Positions 56,264 through 64,000 of a stretch of 64,000 nt of DNA are shown here, in pieces (within the stretch, counting starts at the first letter, position 1; the number at the start of each line of letters is the position of its first letter). The notes under the pieces were generated by a model. That model worked only from the letters and a program-made list of their open reading frames with translations, had not been told where the DNA came from and made no database searches. Source of the DNA: Bacilli bacterium (GTDB lineage Bacteria > Bacillota_I > Bacilli_A > RF39 > UBA660); assembly GCA_017428485.1 (NCBI GenBank), contig JAFRQT010000014.1, forward strand, positions 1 through 64,000. The letters are read 5' to 3'. The translations under genes and the position numbers were made by a program.

Positions 56264-57291
56264 TAGAACTCCTTAAATAAACCATATATATATTTTTCAA
56301 TATCAAATGTAATTAAGTCATCTTCCTTTTCTCCAAGACCTACAAACTTAACTGGAATATTAACTAACTCTTTGATGGCTAATACTATTCCACCTTTAGC
56401 AGTACCATCTAGTTTAGTTAAGACTATTCCGGTAATATTAGTTATTTCCTTGAAACTTTTAGCTTGTACAACTCCATTTTGTCCAGTAGTAGCATCAATT
56501 ACAAGTAATGTTTCAACTGGATTACCAGGAAGAATATCATTTATTACTCTATTCATTTTATCAAGTTCATTCATTAAATTAACTTTATTTTGAAGACGGC
56601 CTGCAGTATCAACTAATACTACATCATATTTTTCATCACGTGCTTTTTTAAGTCCATCATATATTACTGCAGAGGGGTCTGTTCTATCATCTCCATAAAA
56701 TGATACTTTTATTCTATCAGCCCATTCTTTTAATTGGTTAACTGCTCCAGCTCTAAAAGTATCACCTGCGATTAACATAACTTTCTTATTTTCTTTTTTA
56801 AATCTATTTGCTATTTTAGCAATACTTGTAGTTTTACCAACACCATTTACTCCAACAAATAAAATTACATTAGTTTCCCCATTTTTAATATTTAATTTTG
56901 AAGATAATATATCATCTCCAACATATATCATAAATAATTCATCAACAATTACTTCTTTTAAGTATTCAAAATCAGTTATGTTTTCACTTTTAACACGTTT
57001 TTTTAATCTATCTACAAAATCCATAACGGTATTAACACCAACATCAGCTGTTATTAATATTTCTTCAAGTTCATCATAAAAATCATCACTTATTTTAGTA
57101 TATTTGATACCTAAAACAGATAACTTATTTACAAAGTTATCTCTTGACTTAGATAAACCATCTACGTATTTAGTTGTGTCTTCTATTTCCTCTTTTTCTT
57201 CTTCAGTAATTATTTCTTTTTCTTCTACTACTTTTTCTTTTACTTCTTCTTGTTTACTAAAAATACTTTTAATCTTACTAAATAGTCCCAT
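56263..57291 (-). CDS. ftsY: signal recognition particle receptor FtsY
   Basis: SRP receptor GTPase targeting ribosomes to the membrane. 342 residues: an acidic N-terminus (KEKVVEEKEIITEEEKEE), then the N domain and G domain with GVNGVGKTTSIAKIA, DTFRAGAVNQLKEWA, VDTAGRLQNKVNLM, TKLDGTAKGGI and GLGEKEDDL. ATG at 57291 with AGAGGTGA 7 nt upstream. Confidence 0.96.
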   Translation of the reverse strand: MGLFSKIKSIFSKQEEVKEKVVEEKEIITEEEKEEIEDTTKYVDGLSKSRDNFVNKLSVLGIKYTKISDDFYDELEEILITADVGVNTVMDFVDRLKKRVKSENITDFEYLKEVIVDELFMIYVGDDILSSKLNIKNGETNVILFVGVNGVGKTTSIAKIANRFKKENKKVMLIAGDTFRAGAVNQLKEWADRIKVSFYGDDRTDPSAVIYDGLKKARDEKYDVVLVDTAGRLQNKVNLMNELDKMNRVINDILPGNPVETLLVIDATTGQNGVVQAKSFKEITNITGIVLTKLDGTAKGGIVLAIKELVNIPVKFVGLGEKEDDLITFDIEKYIYGLFKEF

Positions 57292-57296
57292 AATTA

Positions 57297-57626
57297 TCAC
57301 CTCTTATCAATTGTACGTTCTAGAAAAATTTTTTTATCAAAAGAACCTCTTTTAAGTTTCTTTTGCTGTGCAATATCTATTACTTCATCTATTGATGAAC
57401 CTTCTAATTTAGCTAAACATTTTATTACTTCTAACATATCAGCGAGCTCTTCTAATCTGTCTTTTCCACTAGAAGATAATACCTCATTTAACTCTTCATT
57501 TAATTTTTTCTCTAGTTCAATTTTATATTCTTCATCTGTTAATATTCTTGTAATAGCAATTTCTCCATTACTCTCTATTTTATTTGGAATATTATCTCTA
57601 ACTAATTTGTTAAATGTTTGCTCCAT
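57297..57626 (-). CDS. MazG-like nucleoside triphosphate pyrophosphohydrolase
   Basis: 109 residues, all-alpha. FNKLVRDNIPNKIE start and KKLNEELNEVL...RLEELADMLEVIKCLA carry the ExxE...ExxD metal-binding pattern of the MazG/PRA-PH superfamily (YvdC-like). Probably hydrolyses non-standard NTPs. AGAGGA before ATG; overlaps the methyltransferase by 17 nt. Confidence 0.82.
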   Translation of the reverse strand: MEQTFNKLVRDNIPNKIESNGEIAITRILTDEEYKIELEKKLNEELNEVLSSSGKDRLEELADMLEVIKCLAKLEGSSIDEVIDIAQQKKLKRGSFDKKIFLERTIDKR

Positions 57627-58212
57627 CTTTTTTCCTCTCTAAAATGAAATTACCCCATATTCTTTCTTCATTTTTATTAATTACAGATTCACTAGCAGAA
57701 TAATCTTTTATTATTAATCCACAATTATTTACCATCCCCATAAATTCTTCTTTAGTTACATATGCATAGTATCTTCCTTGATTATCTATTTCTTCACCAG
57801 TTCCAAGCTTTAAGCAAATATAAATAACTCCATCTTTCTTTAATGCATTTCTAATTTTGTTTAAAATGTCTAACAATTTGCCATTTTCAACATGAACTAG
57901 TGATGCACATGCCCATATACCATCATAGAATTCTTCTTCACTTAATGCACTAAAATCTGCACATTTTACATCTAATCCTGTATGTTTAGAAGCTAATTTA
58001 CAAAGTTCCTTTGATCCATCTACAGCGGTAACATCATATCCTAAATTTTTAAAATATAAACTATCTCTACCACTACCACAACCCAAATCTAATATTCTTC
58101 CTGTTTCTTTCATATATTGTAAGAAGAAATCATATTGTGCTTTCATATTTGCATGAACAGTTTTATTAAAATATTCATAAGCATTTTCATTATAATAATC
58201 AATTGTGGACAT
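57610..58212 (-). CDS. class I SAM-dependent methyltransferase
   Basis: 200 residues. YYNENAYEYFNKTVH start, SAM motif ILDLGCGSGRDSLYFKNLGYDVTAVDGS, IWACASLVHVE, and KDGVIYICLKLG. Substrate unknown; resembles small Tehb/UbiE-like methyltransferases. AAGGGGG 6 nt before ATG. Divergent from ribonuclease J. Confidence 0.88.
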   Translation of the reverse strand: MSTIDYYNENAYEYFNKTVHANMKAQYDFFLQYMKETGRILDLGCGSGRDSLYFKNLGYDVTAVDGSKELCKLASKHTGLDVKCADFSALSEEEFYDGIWACASLVHVENGKLLDILNKIRNALKKDGVIYICLKLGTGEEIDNQGRYYAYVTKEEFMGMVNNCGLIIKDYSASESVINKNEERIWGNFILERKKDGANI

Positions 58213-58254
58213 AATATTCCCCCTTACTCATAATTATAATATAAATATCATTTT

Positions 58255-58283
58255 TTGACAAACATTAAACACTATGATATAAT
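58255..58283 (+). promoter_or_regulatory. consensus promoter of ribonuclease J
   Basis: -35 TTGACA (58255-58260), exactly 17 bp, -10 TATAAT (58278-58283) preceded by TGA. This is a perfect SigA consensus, the strongest promoter in the window. Confidence 0.9.
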
Positions 58284-58324
58284 CTTTATTACTGAATTAA
58301 CTTTTTTTGAAAGGAAATGATAAA

Positions 58325-60001
58325 ATGAACAGTAAAAATGGAGAGACTTTAGTCTGTGCCTTAGGCGGGCTTGGAGAAGTCGGAAAAAATATGTATGTTG
58401 TTACTCATGAAGATGAGCTTTTTATAATAGATTGTGGAGTTATGTTTCCAGAAGAAAGCCTAATGGGAATTGATTATGTTTTAGCAGACTATTCACATTT
58501 AAAGAATATTCAAAATAAGATAAAAGGATTAATAATTACTCACGGGCATGAGGATCATATTGGAGGTATACCTTTTCTTCTTCAAAATATAAATATACCT
58601 GTTATTTATACACCTAATATTGCAGGTAAACTTATTAAGAATAAATTAGAAGAAAGAAATATACCTTGTCCTAAAATGGTAACAATTAATGAGGAACTAA
58701 ATATTAAAACAAAATACTTTAATATAGAATTCTTTACAACAACACACTCTATTCCAGATTCTTTTGGAATGGCTATTAAAACTCCAAATGGAACTATTGT
58801 TGAAACAGGAGATTTTAAATTTGATTTAACTCCAATTGGACCTGTTGCGAATATAGGAAAAATGGCAACCATTGGGAATGAAGGTGTTACTTTACTTCTT
58901 AGCGATTCAACAAATGCTCTTGTTCCTGGATTTTCAGCATCAGAATCAGTTGTTGATGAAGCACTGGCAGAAATATTTGCAGAAAATCCTCATTCACGTA
59001 TTATTTTAGCAACTTTCGCAAGTAATATTTATAGACTTACTCATATAGTTGAGACTTGTAAAGAAAATAATAGAAAAATTGTAGTATTTGGAAGAAGCAT
59101 GAATACAAGTATAGAAATAGCTCAAGATTGTGGATATATAAAAGATAAAGACATATTTATATCAAGTGAAGAAGCAAATAGAATGAATCCCGCTAATGTA
59201 TGTTTACTTTGTACTGGAAGTCAAGGTGAACCATTAGCAGCACTATCTCGTATCGCAAATGGAAATGATAAAAATATTACATTAATGAAAGATGATACTG
59301 TAATATTCTCATCTTCACCTATTCCTGGCAATGCTCTTTCAATTAATAGAATTATTAATAAACTATATTTAAAGGGAGCAAAAGTTTATACGAATGCTAG
59401 TGAATATGATGTTCATACAAGTGGACATGCTAAACAAGATGAATTAAAACTATTATTTAGATTAATTAAACCTAAATACTTTATGCCAATGCATGGTGAA
59501 TATAGAATGCTAGCAGCTCATGCTCATTTAGCGACACTTTGTGATGTTAAAGAAGAAAATACATTTATTTGTAAAAATGGTGATATTATTGCTCTTAAAG
59601 ATGGTGAAGTTTACAGAAAAGGAAGTATATTAATTAATGATATATATGTAGATGGTTCTCGTATTGGAGATGTTGGAGTATCAATTATTAAAGATAGAAA
59701 AATAATGTCTACGGATGGTGTACTTGTTGTAATATTAAATATTGATTTAAAGAATAAACAAATGTTACTTCCACCTAATATAACAACAAGAGGATTTGTA
59801 GTAGTTAATGATAATCAAGAATTACTTAAAAAGATTCAAGATAAAACAAATATAATTGTATTAAATGAACTTGAAAAAGATAATTTTAGTTTAACTGATT
59901 TAAAAAATAGAATTATTTTAGAAATTAATTCATATATTATTGAACTTACTGGTAGAAGACCAATAATAATACCAATGATTTTGAGTAAGAAAACAAATTA
60001 A
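58325..60001 (+). CDS. rnj: ribonuclease J
   Basis: Metallo-beta-lactamase-fold 5'-exo/endoribonuclease, central to mRNA decay and rRNA maturation. 558 residues. ALGGLGEVGKNMYVV start, zinc motif THGHEDHIGG near residue 73, HSIPDSFGMAI, beta-CASP segments (VFGRSMNTSIEIAQ, LCTGSQGEPLAALSRIANG, SASEYDVHTSGHAKQDEL), and a C-terminal domain after 450. The ATG at 58325 has AAAGGA upstream; a TTG six codons earlier lies in that leader. Only one paralogue is visible. Confidence 0.96.
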   Translation: MNSKNGETLVCALGGLGEVGKNMYVVTHEDELFIIDCGVMFPEESLMGIDYVLADYSHLKNIQNKIKGLIITHGHEDHIGGIPFLLQNINIPVIYTPNIAGKLIKNKLEERNIPCPKMVTINEELNIKTKYFNIEFFTTTHSIPDSFGMAIKTPNGTIVETGDFKFDLTPIGPVANIGKMATIGNEGVTLLLSDSTNALVPGFSASESVVDEALAEIFAENPHSRIILATFASNIYRLTHIVETCKENNRKIVVFGRSMNTSIEIAQDCGYIKDKDIFISSEEANRMNPANVCLLCTGSQGEPLAALSRIANGNDKNITLMKDDTVIFSSSPIPGNALSINRIINKLYLKGAKVYTNASEYDVHTSGHAKQDELKLLFRLIKPKYFMPMHGEYRMLAAHAHLATLCDVKEENTFICKNGDIIALKDGEVYRKGSILINDIYVDGSRIGDVGVSIIKDRKIMSTDGVLVVILNIDLKNKQMLLPPNITTRGFVVVNDNQELLKKIQDKTNIIVLNELEKDNFSLTDLKNRIILEINSYIIELTGRRPIIIPMILSKKTN

Positions 60002-60024
60002 AAAGGATTTAATCCTTTTTTATT
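60001..60024. terminator. bidirectional terminator after ribonuclease J
   Basis: AAAAAGGATTTAATCCTTTTTTATT, a short palindrome with A and T runs between convergent genes. Confidence 0.75.
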
Positions 60025-60991
60025 TTTCAAATTCAACAAACACATGATATTCTTTACCAAAAATAAAACCACCTTCTGTATGATCAACTATTTCAGTAAA
60101 TCCTTTAATTAATCTATATTTTCCTTTTGGAAGAGATGATATTAAATTATAGGTACGTTCATTTTCTTCAAACGGAGTTAAAATATAGCCTATTGCAATA
60201 ACGTTCATTTGAATATTAACATCATGCCACTTACCATCTACATATTCTTGCAAGTTATAACCTTCTCCATATAAGAATTCTTTATCAGATATATTTTTAA
60301 TTAATAGTTTTAAAACATTCCCATTAATATTTTTTATTTCAAACTTTATGGGATCATTATAATAACCAAGTTTTTTTAATAGTTCATTAAATTTAGAAGA
60401 TGATTCTCCATAATACTTTATATTACCATAAAGTTCATTAATATTACTTAAAGTAACTTCGGCTTTATTTGTTTGAGTTTTCCACTCTATTTTTTCAATT
60501 TTATCTATAAGGGCAAGTATTATACTAGATTTTTCATGTAGTATATCATTTTTGTTTACAATATTTCCCCAACCTTCTACTTCATAGTAATCGATTAATA
60601 ATGTTTTATTTTTAATCTCATATTTATACTTTCCATATAAATCCAATTCTAGAACATGTAATAAATCACTTGCAGAATTTTTGTAACTAAACAAATAAGA
60701 TGATTCATAAGTGTCTTTTAAATCATTTACATTTGTATCATTTATACAAGTATCATCTATTTTCATACTATAAAAACCGAAATGAATAGACTCATCACCA
60801 CTCAATGTATTACATTTTATTATTTTATAAAGTGGACCAAAATATTCCTTAGTTCCCCCGTCAAAATATTTAAGAGTTTTAAATATAAAAATTGGTTCTT
60901 TATTTTTTTTAACTCTATAAGAATCTATTAAACACATAGATATAAATATAATCAAAACTATACTTATAATTAATATTATTTTCTTTTTCAT
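60020..60991 (-). CDS. secreted protein with bacterial Ig-like C-terminal domain
   Basis: 323 residues. N-terminal signal anchor at about 4-24. The middle domain (about 30-200) begins EPIFIFKTLKYFDGGTKEYFGPLYKI, and the C-terminal 100 residues (VLKLLIKNISDKEFLYGEGYNLQ...LPKGKYRLIKGF) match the Big_14-type Ig-like fold. Fourth gene of the ECF sigma operon, so probably an envelope or stress target. ATGA overlap with the preceding stop; AAGGGG 9 nt before the chosen ATG. Confidence 0.7.
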   Translation of the reverse strand: MKKKIILIISIVLIIFISMCLIDSYRVKKNKEPIFIFKTLKYFDGGTKEYFGPLYKIIKCNTLSGDESIHFGFYSMKIDDTCINDTNVNDLKDTYESSYLFSYKNSASDLLHVLELDLYGKYKYEIKNKTLLIDYYEVEGWGNIVNKNDILHEKSSIILALIDKIEKIEWKTQTNKAEVTLSNINELYGNIKYYGESSSKFNELLKKLGYYNDPIKFEIKNINGNVLKLLIKNISDKEFLYGEGYNLQEYVDGKWHDVNIQMNVIAIGYILTPFEENERTYNLISSLPKGKYRLIKGFTEIVDHTEGGFIFGKEYHVFVEFEK

Positions 60992-61302
60992 GCTATCCAT
61001 CCCCTTATAAGGAATTTATCAAATAGCCAAAATTCCTCGTGTATTAAATAAAATATTTTATTATCCTCGCTACTCTGTTCACCTAAAATATATTCTCTTT
61101 TAATTCTATATCCCAAACCAATACAATCTTCTTTATAATTGCTTATATGTTCAATTTTATCATCTGTGCATGTACCACCAAGTTTTATTAATGGAGAACC
61201 TTTTCCATTTTGTAATCTAATAGATTCTTCAAATATAAAAACTGCATATAGGAAAGATACACTAACTATTATTAATAATAATATTTTTAATACTTTTTTC
61301 AT
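60988..61302 (-). CDS. small membrane-anchored protein, third gene of the ECF operon
   Basis: 104 residues. N-terminal membrane helix (VLKILLLIIVSVSFLYAVFIF), then EESIRLQNGKGSPLIKLGGTCTDD and YIVKREYILGEQ-like strands. The start and the 'K..PL..LGG' segment resemble the N-terminal domain of its neighbour at 60020, suggesting partial paralogy. Function unknown. AAGGAG before ATG. Confidence 0.6.
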   Translation of the reverse strand: MKKVLKILLLIIVSVSFLYAVFIFEESIRLQNGKGSPLIKLGGTCTDDKIEHISNYKEDCIGLGYRIKREYILGEQSSEDNKIFYLIHEEFWLFDKFLIRGWIA

Positions 61303-61312
61303 ACTTTACTCC

Positions 61313-61978
61313 TTATTCTGTAATAACTCTGATAAAATTAATAAGCTCTTCTTTAGAAATATTTTCAGATTGGATAAATACATTATAGCCCATATATTTA
61401 AAAGCTGTCCTAAAAATATTATCTTCTTCTTTCATTATTATATCATTTATGTTTATTATTTTAAAATCTCCACCACTAAAATAATCATTAAATGGTATAT
61501 ATTCTTTTGAAAATGCTATTTTTAATAACCTATCATCATCGAAAGTAAATATAATATTGTTTTCATGTAAAATAGTATACAAATTGTTATCATCTTTAAT
61601 GTATAATTCATATATTTTCATATTTTTTAAATCAGTTAGACTTTTAAATGTTGTGATACTATCAATAAAATTATAGTTATTTGAACTTGTAGTACTATAG
61701 TTTTTAGAAACATCATTATTTTTTAAAGTAATATCTTTTATAATATAATCTTTTGAGTCTTCAATATTAAAAGTATGAACATTTTCAGATTCAAATGTTT
61801 TATTTTTAAATTTATAAATAAATGTAAGAGAAATTATTAATGCAATTAAAACTCCAAATGAATACTTTATTATTTTACTGGTGGTATTTTTTTTATAATT
61901 GTTTATTACGTTATTATATATTTTCTCCTTATTTATTTTTTCACCCATTATTTTTTTAATTATTTCATTATTAAACAT
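61313..61978 (-). CDS. putative membrane anti-sigma factor
   Basis: 221 residues: cytoplasmic N-terminus of about 50 residues (FNNEIIKKIMGEKINKEKIYNNVINNYKKN), one membrane helix (IIKYSFGVLIALIISLTFIYKF), and an outer domain of about 140 residues. Position directly after and overlapping an ECF sigma gene, plus this topology, marks it as the cognate anti-sigma factor (inference; no conserved zinc anti-sigma motif). GGTGATAAAA before ATG at 61978. Confidence 0.65.
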   Translation of the reverse strand: MFNNEIIKKIMGEKINKEKIYNNVINNYKKNTTSKIIKYSFGVLIALIISLTFIYKFKNKTFESENVHTFNIEDSKDYIIKDITLKNNDVSKNYSTTSSNNYNFIDSITTFKSLTDLKNMKIYELYIKDDNNLYTILHENNIIFTFDDDRLLKIAFSKEYIPFNDYFSGGDFKIININDIIMKEEDNIFRTAFKYMGYNVFIQSENISKEELINFIRVITE

Positions 61979-62504
61979 TTTTATCACCTTCACTTTCAAT
62001 AAGAAATGATAATTCATTTAATGTTCTATATATATAATGTTTTACATTACTTTGACTAATATTTAACAATTTAGCAATTTCTCTAATCGATAATCCTAAA
62101 TAATAGTATAAATAAAATATTTTAAAAATAATTATTTTTTTACGTTTTAAATATTCCCATAACCTATCAACATCATATTTATTTATAATTGTTTTTTCTA
62201 AATTAAAATTTGATGGTATTCTTTCAAAAACTTCCTCTTTATCATTCATGAATATTGATATAATTTTATCTTTATATCTAAACCTATAATAATCTTTTAC
62301 TTTGTTTTTAGCTATACCAATTATATACGAAATGTCTATATTAATATTTCGTTTAATACATTTAAATACATCAATATATATATTTTGAAGTATGTCATCA
62401 ACATCATCTATTTTAGAGCAATTTAAAACAACATATTTAGAAACTTCTAAATAACTCTCATCATATATTTTACTAAATTTATTTAAGGCGACATTATCAA
62501 TCAT
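61971..62504 (-). CDS. ECF-type sigma factor
   Basis: 177 residues with only regions 2 and 4. Region 2: DDVDDILQNIYIDVFKCIKRN and ISYIIGIAKNKVKDYYRFRYKDK; region 4: YYYLGLSIREIAKLLNISQSNVKHYIYRTLNEL. First gene of a four-gene operon. The ATG at 62504 has GAGGTGA upstream; a GTG three codons earlier is inside that site. An ECF-like promoter stands in front (62527-62553), so it is probably autoregulated. Confidence 0.88.
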   Translation of the reverse strand: MIDNVALNKFSKIYDESYLEVSKYVVLNCSKIDDVDDILQNIYIDVFKCIKRNINIDISYIIGIAKNKVKDYYRFRYKDKIISIFMNDKEEVFERIPSNFNLEKTIINKYDVDRLWEYLKRKKIIIFKIFYLYYYLGLSIREIAKLLNISQSNVKHYIYRTLNELSFLIESEGDKNV

Positions 62505-62526
62505 TATTTTCACCTCTATTATTATA

Positions 62527-62553
62527 GTCGTAAATATAATCCATAAAGTTCCA
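62527..62553 (-). promoter_or_regulatory. putative ECF self-promoter
   Basis: Minus strand TGGAACTTT (-35; GGAAC at 62548-62552), 17 bp, then CGAC (62527-62530) followed by TAT. GGAAC plus CGTC/CGAC is the usual ECF sigma promoter pattern. Confidence 0.55.
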
Positions 62554-62609
62554 AATTACGTAATAATTAATATAATTATACTATTTTTTTGTATTTAATT
62601 AATTTTTTC

Positions 62610-62639
62610 TTGACTTATAATTAATTTATATGCTAATAT
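62610..62639 (+). promoter_or_regulatory. tRNA-Ala promoter
   Basis: -35 TTGACT (62610-62615), 18 bp, -10 TAATAT (62634-62639). Confidence 0.55.
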
Positions 62640-62674
62640 TAATATGCTTGATTATTATCAAGTGCCTACCTAAT

Positions 62675-62751
62675 GGGGAATTAGCTCAGTTGGCTAGAGC
62701 ACCTGCCCTGCACGCAGGGGGTCAAGGGTTCAAGTCCCTTATTCTCCACCA
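62675..62751 (+). tRNA. tRNA-Ala (TGC)
   Basis: Cloverleaf of 77 nt: acceptor GGGGAAT/ATTCTCC (one G-U), D arm GCTC...GAGC, anticodon stem CCTGC/GCAGG with loop CCTGCAC (anticodon TGC), T arm AAGGG-TTCAAGT-CCCTT, encoded CCA at 62749-62751. Position 33 is C instead of the near-universal U. Confidence 0.93.
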
Positions 62752-62761
62752 TGGAAAGATT

Positions 62762-62800
62762 AAGCGAACCATTTACTATTCTGTTGGATGGTTCGCTTTT
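62762..62800 (+). terminator. tRNA-Ala terminator
   Basis: AAGCGAACCAT (62762-62772) pairs perfectly with ATGGTTCGCTT (62788-62798), followed by TT and A/T-rich sequence. Confidence 0.75.
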
Positions 62801-62939
62801 AAAATAGACCTTTAAAAATCAAAGAAAAACGCTTAATTTCAAGTGTTTTTCTTTTTTCGTGTATTTATTCAAAAAAACAAATAAAGCCTCAAATAGCCCA
62901 TTATAAAAAAGTGTGAGCAGTGCTTAAATTGTAAAAAAC

Positions 62940-62966
62940 AAAAAGTAAGTCATAAAACTTACTTTA
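62940..62966 (-). terminator. terminator of the 91-residue membrane gene
   Basis: Minus strand AAAGTAAGT-tttatg-ACTTACTTT followed by TTGTTTT. Confidence 0.7.
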
Positions 62967-63234
62967 TTAGTTTTTTTACCTTATGAATTGCTATTAAAAC
63001 AATGTTTATCATAAATAATATTATATAAATAATTGTAAATATTTTAAAAACATTTTCGAACTTTGTTATATTAAATATTTCAGTAATTAGAGAAATTATT
63101 AAAAGTATAGGTATATATAGTAATATAAAACTTAAAATACAAGAAATGAAACTTGGCTCTTTTTTAATTTTTATTTCATCAGATACAACATAATCATATA
63201 TCCACATAAATAAAACATAATCAAAAAGGTTCAT
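62959..63234 (-). CDS. small three-helix membrane protein
   Basis: 91 residues; a short N-terminus, a basic loop (DEIKIKKEPSF), then two long hydrophobic stretches and a Lys-rich end. Unknown family. AGGAAG before ATG, 1 nt after the 113-residue gene; probably one operon of three unknown genes reaching to the window end. Confidence 0.55.
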   Translation of the reverse strand: MNLFDYVLFMWIYDYVVSDEIKIKKEPSFISCILSFILLYIPILLIISLITEIFNITKFENVFKIFTIIYIILFMINIVLIAIHKVKKLIK

Positions 63235-63235
63235 T

Positions 63236-63577
63236 TTAACTTCCTTTCTTACTTTCAGTTATAGTTCTGTTTATATTACCATTTGGTTCTTTATAGTCCC
63301 AATTTCTATTTAAAAATCTTGTTATATCCCATGCACCAACTGACCAATATTTATGATTTCCTGCAAATAAGACTTGATACTTTTTGTTATTGAATGTTTC
63401 TTCTTCGTAGTGTTCTTGAATATACTTATTTAATGATCTAATTATTTCTAATTCTTTTGTATTATCTTTTGCCATTGCATACTCGTGTGGTGCAAAATTG
63501 GTAAAAGTTTTAGCATATCTATAATTCAAAGATGTAGCATATTTAACAAATTGTTCAATGTTTTCAATTTTTATCAT
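63236..63577 (-). CDS. hypothetical cytoplasmic protein
   Basis: 113 residues, no recognised family, no membrane segment. Contains RYAKTFTNFAPHEYAM and HKYWSVGAWDITRFLNRNW motifs. Overlaps the upstream partial gene by 14 nt, so probably co-translated. Confidence 0.55.
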   Translation of the reverse strand: MIKIENIEQFVKYATSLNYRYAKTFTNFAPHEYAMAKDNTKELEIIRSLNKYIQEHYEEETFNNKKYQVLFAGNHKYWSVGAWDITRFLNRNWDYKEPNGNINRTITESKKGS

Positions 63578-64000
63578 ATGTATCTTTTTCCTTTTTTATA
63601 ACTGGTAAAATTATTTTGTCCAGTTTTGAAAAAATAACATCTTTCTCATTTTCATTATTATAAGTGTTTTCACTATCAATTTCAATATTTCCAAATTTAA
63701 CACTTAAATGATAACCATTTTTCCATGCATCCTTTGTTGGTTTTAGTGATTGTTTGTCTAAATAATCCATTATTTTTTTATATTGAATATCTTTATCAAC
63801 AAAATAATTACTAAAATATAATTCAAATATTAATTTATTTTGTTTAATTTCGACTGCATAACCACAAGTTCTGCCATTACCCCAAAAACTATTTTTAACA
63901 TCTTCAATTAAAGGAAATACTTTTTCTAATGCTTTAGTGCTAAATCTTAAAGTTTTTGGAGAACTATCTTTTTCATTATATATAATCAAGCCTTTATCAT
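63564..64000 (-). CDS. hypothetical protein, 5' end beyond window
   Basis: At least 145 codons. A TTG at 63989 could start it, but the frame stays open to the window edge and no good ribosome site fits, so I treat it as the C-terminal part of a longer protein. Visible motifs: PKTLRFSTKALEKVFPLIEDV, YAVEIKQNKLIFELYFSNYF, AWKNGYHLSVKFGNIEID. The alternating strand pattern could be a nuclease-like alpha/beta fold, but that is a guess. Confidence 0.5.
   Translation of the reverse strand, partial: DKGLIIYNEKDSSPKTLRFSTKALEKVFPLIEDVKNSFWGNGRTCGYAVEIKQNKLIFELYFSNYFVDKDIQYKKIMDYLDKQSLKPTKDAWKNGYHLSVKFGNIEIDSENTYNNENEKDVIFSKLDKIILPVIKKEKDTYDKN

Larger units (their letters stand above)
62514..62958. 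other. 445-bp region without protein genes
   Basis: Holds the divergent ECF promoter, a tRNA promoter, tRNA-Ala, its terminator (62762-62800), a second hairpin at about 62826-62853 (GAAAAACGCTT...AAGTGTTTTTC followed by TTTTTT) and the terminator of the next minus-strand gene (62940-62966). An open frame of 61 codons over the tRNA is spurious. Confidence 0.8.

Noticed and set aside
62630-62815. Open frame of 61 codons reading GELAQLARAPALHAGGQGF
   Set aside because: It is the tRNA-Ala gene read in frame, a well-known artefact; no ribosome site and it continues into the terminator.
62752-64000. Mobile island integrated at tRNA-Ala
   Set aside because: No integrase and no second copy of the tRNA 3' end within the window; the unknown genes there have the same composition as the rest. 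The island could extend past the window, so this remains untested.

Overview
The window is AT-rich DNA from a walled, endospore-forming, low-GC Firmicutes-type bacterium. Several genes end in TGA (for example at 31159-31161 and 60988-60990), so this is the standard bacterial code and not the Mycoplasma code. Spore genes (spoIIGA, sigE, sigG, spoVS, a YlmC/YmxH protein) occur beside cell-wall genes (murB, a SpoVD/PBP2-type transpeptidase, a DacF/DacA-type carboxypeptidase, lspA) and Firmicutes housekeeping genes (T-box-controlled pheST, dnaG-sigA-trmK, cdaA-cdaR, rnj, ylxM-ftsY). Together with the many unknown secreted proteins this suggests an uncultured, probably host-associated member of the Bacilli/Erysipelotrichia/RF39 kind. 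That placement is inference; no rRNA is present.

Layout. 1-4.2 kb: end of a secreted repeat lipoprotein, then pheT and pheS behind a T-box leader. 4.2-13.1 kb: a surface/secretion locus. It holds a propeller-like membrane protein, proS, a type IV prepilin, and two large cysteine-rich secreted paralogues ending in a VirB2/TrbC-like hydrophobic hairpin, with a GspE/PilB-type ATPase divergent from them. 13.1-18.7 kb: SpoVD/PBP2, lexA with its own SOS box, a rhomboid protease, a TspO-like protein, rluD and lspA. 18.8-25.3 kb: the spoIIGA-sigE and sigG-ylmC sporulation genes, separated by three non-sporulation-looking genes with their own promoter. 25.3-31.9 kb: two unknown proteins, rpmB, murB, rpsD with a structured leader, an acyltransferase and a zinc-ribbon membrane gene split by an in-frame stop. 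31.9-36.7 kb: folD, cyclophilin, trmK, sigA, dnaG. 36.8-46.2 kb: cdaR-cdaA, an SPFH protein, a HerA-like ATPase, spoVS, membrane proteins and recD2. 46.3-50.7 kb: tRNA-Arg, an HD protein, rseP, cdsA and an orphan SigF/SigG-type sigma factor. 50.7-58.2 kb: a predicted sortase-anchored protein, an FNT channel, the carboxypeptidase, a stomatin, two small pilin-like proteins, ylxM, ftsY, a MazG-like protein and a methyltransferase. 58.3-64 kb: ribonuclease J, a four-gene ECF sigma operon, tRNA-Ala and three unknown genes.

The strongest candidates for something undescribed are the prepilin/VirB2-tail/ATPase locus at 7.3-13.1 kb and the related small pilin-like proteins elsewhere in the window. The sigG locus also stands out: a near-perfect 18-bp hairpin buries the ribosome binding site, and a secreted-protein operon sits between sigE and sigG. 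Smaller points are two genes whose only well-placed start codons are ATC and ATT, a pseudoknot-capable rpsD leader, a start-codon hairpin at the carboxypeptidase gene, and an ECF operon with a recognisable self-promoter.

Many gene starts were moved downstream of the longest open frame because a clear GGAG/GGTGA Shine-Dalgarno (SD) sequence lies 4-9 nt before an internal ATG. All functional calls come from reading the sequence; no database search was run.
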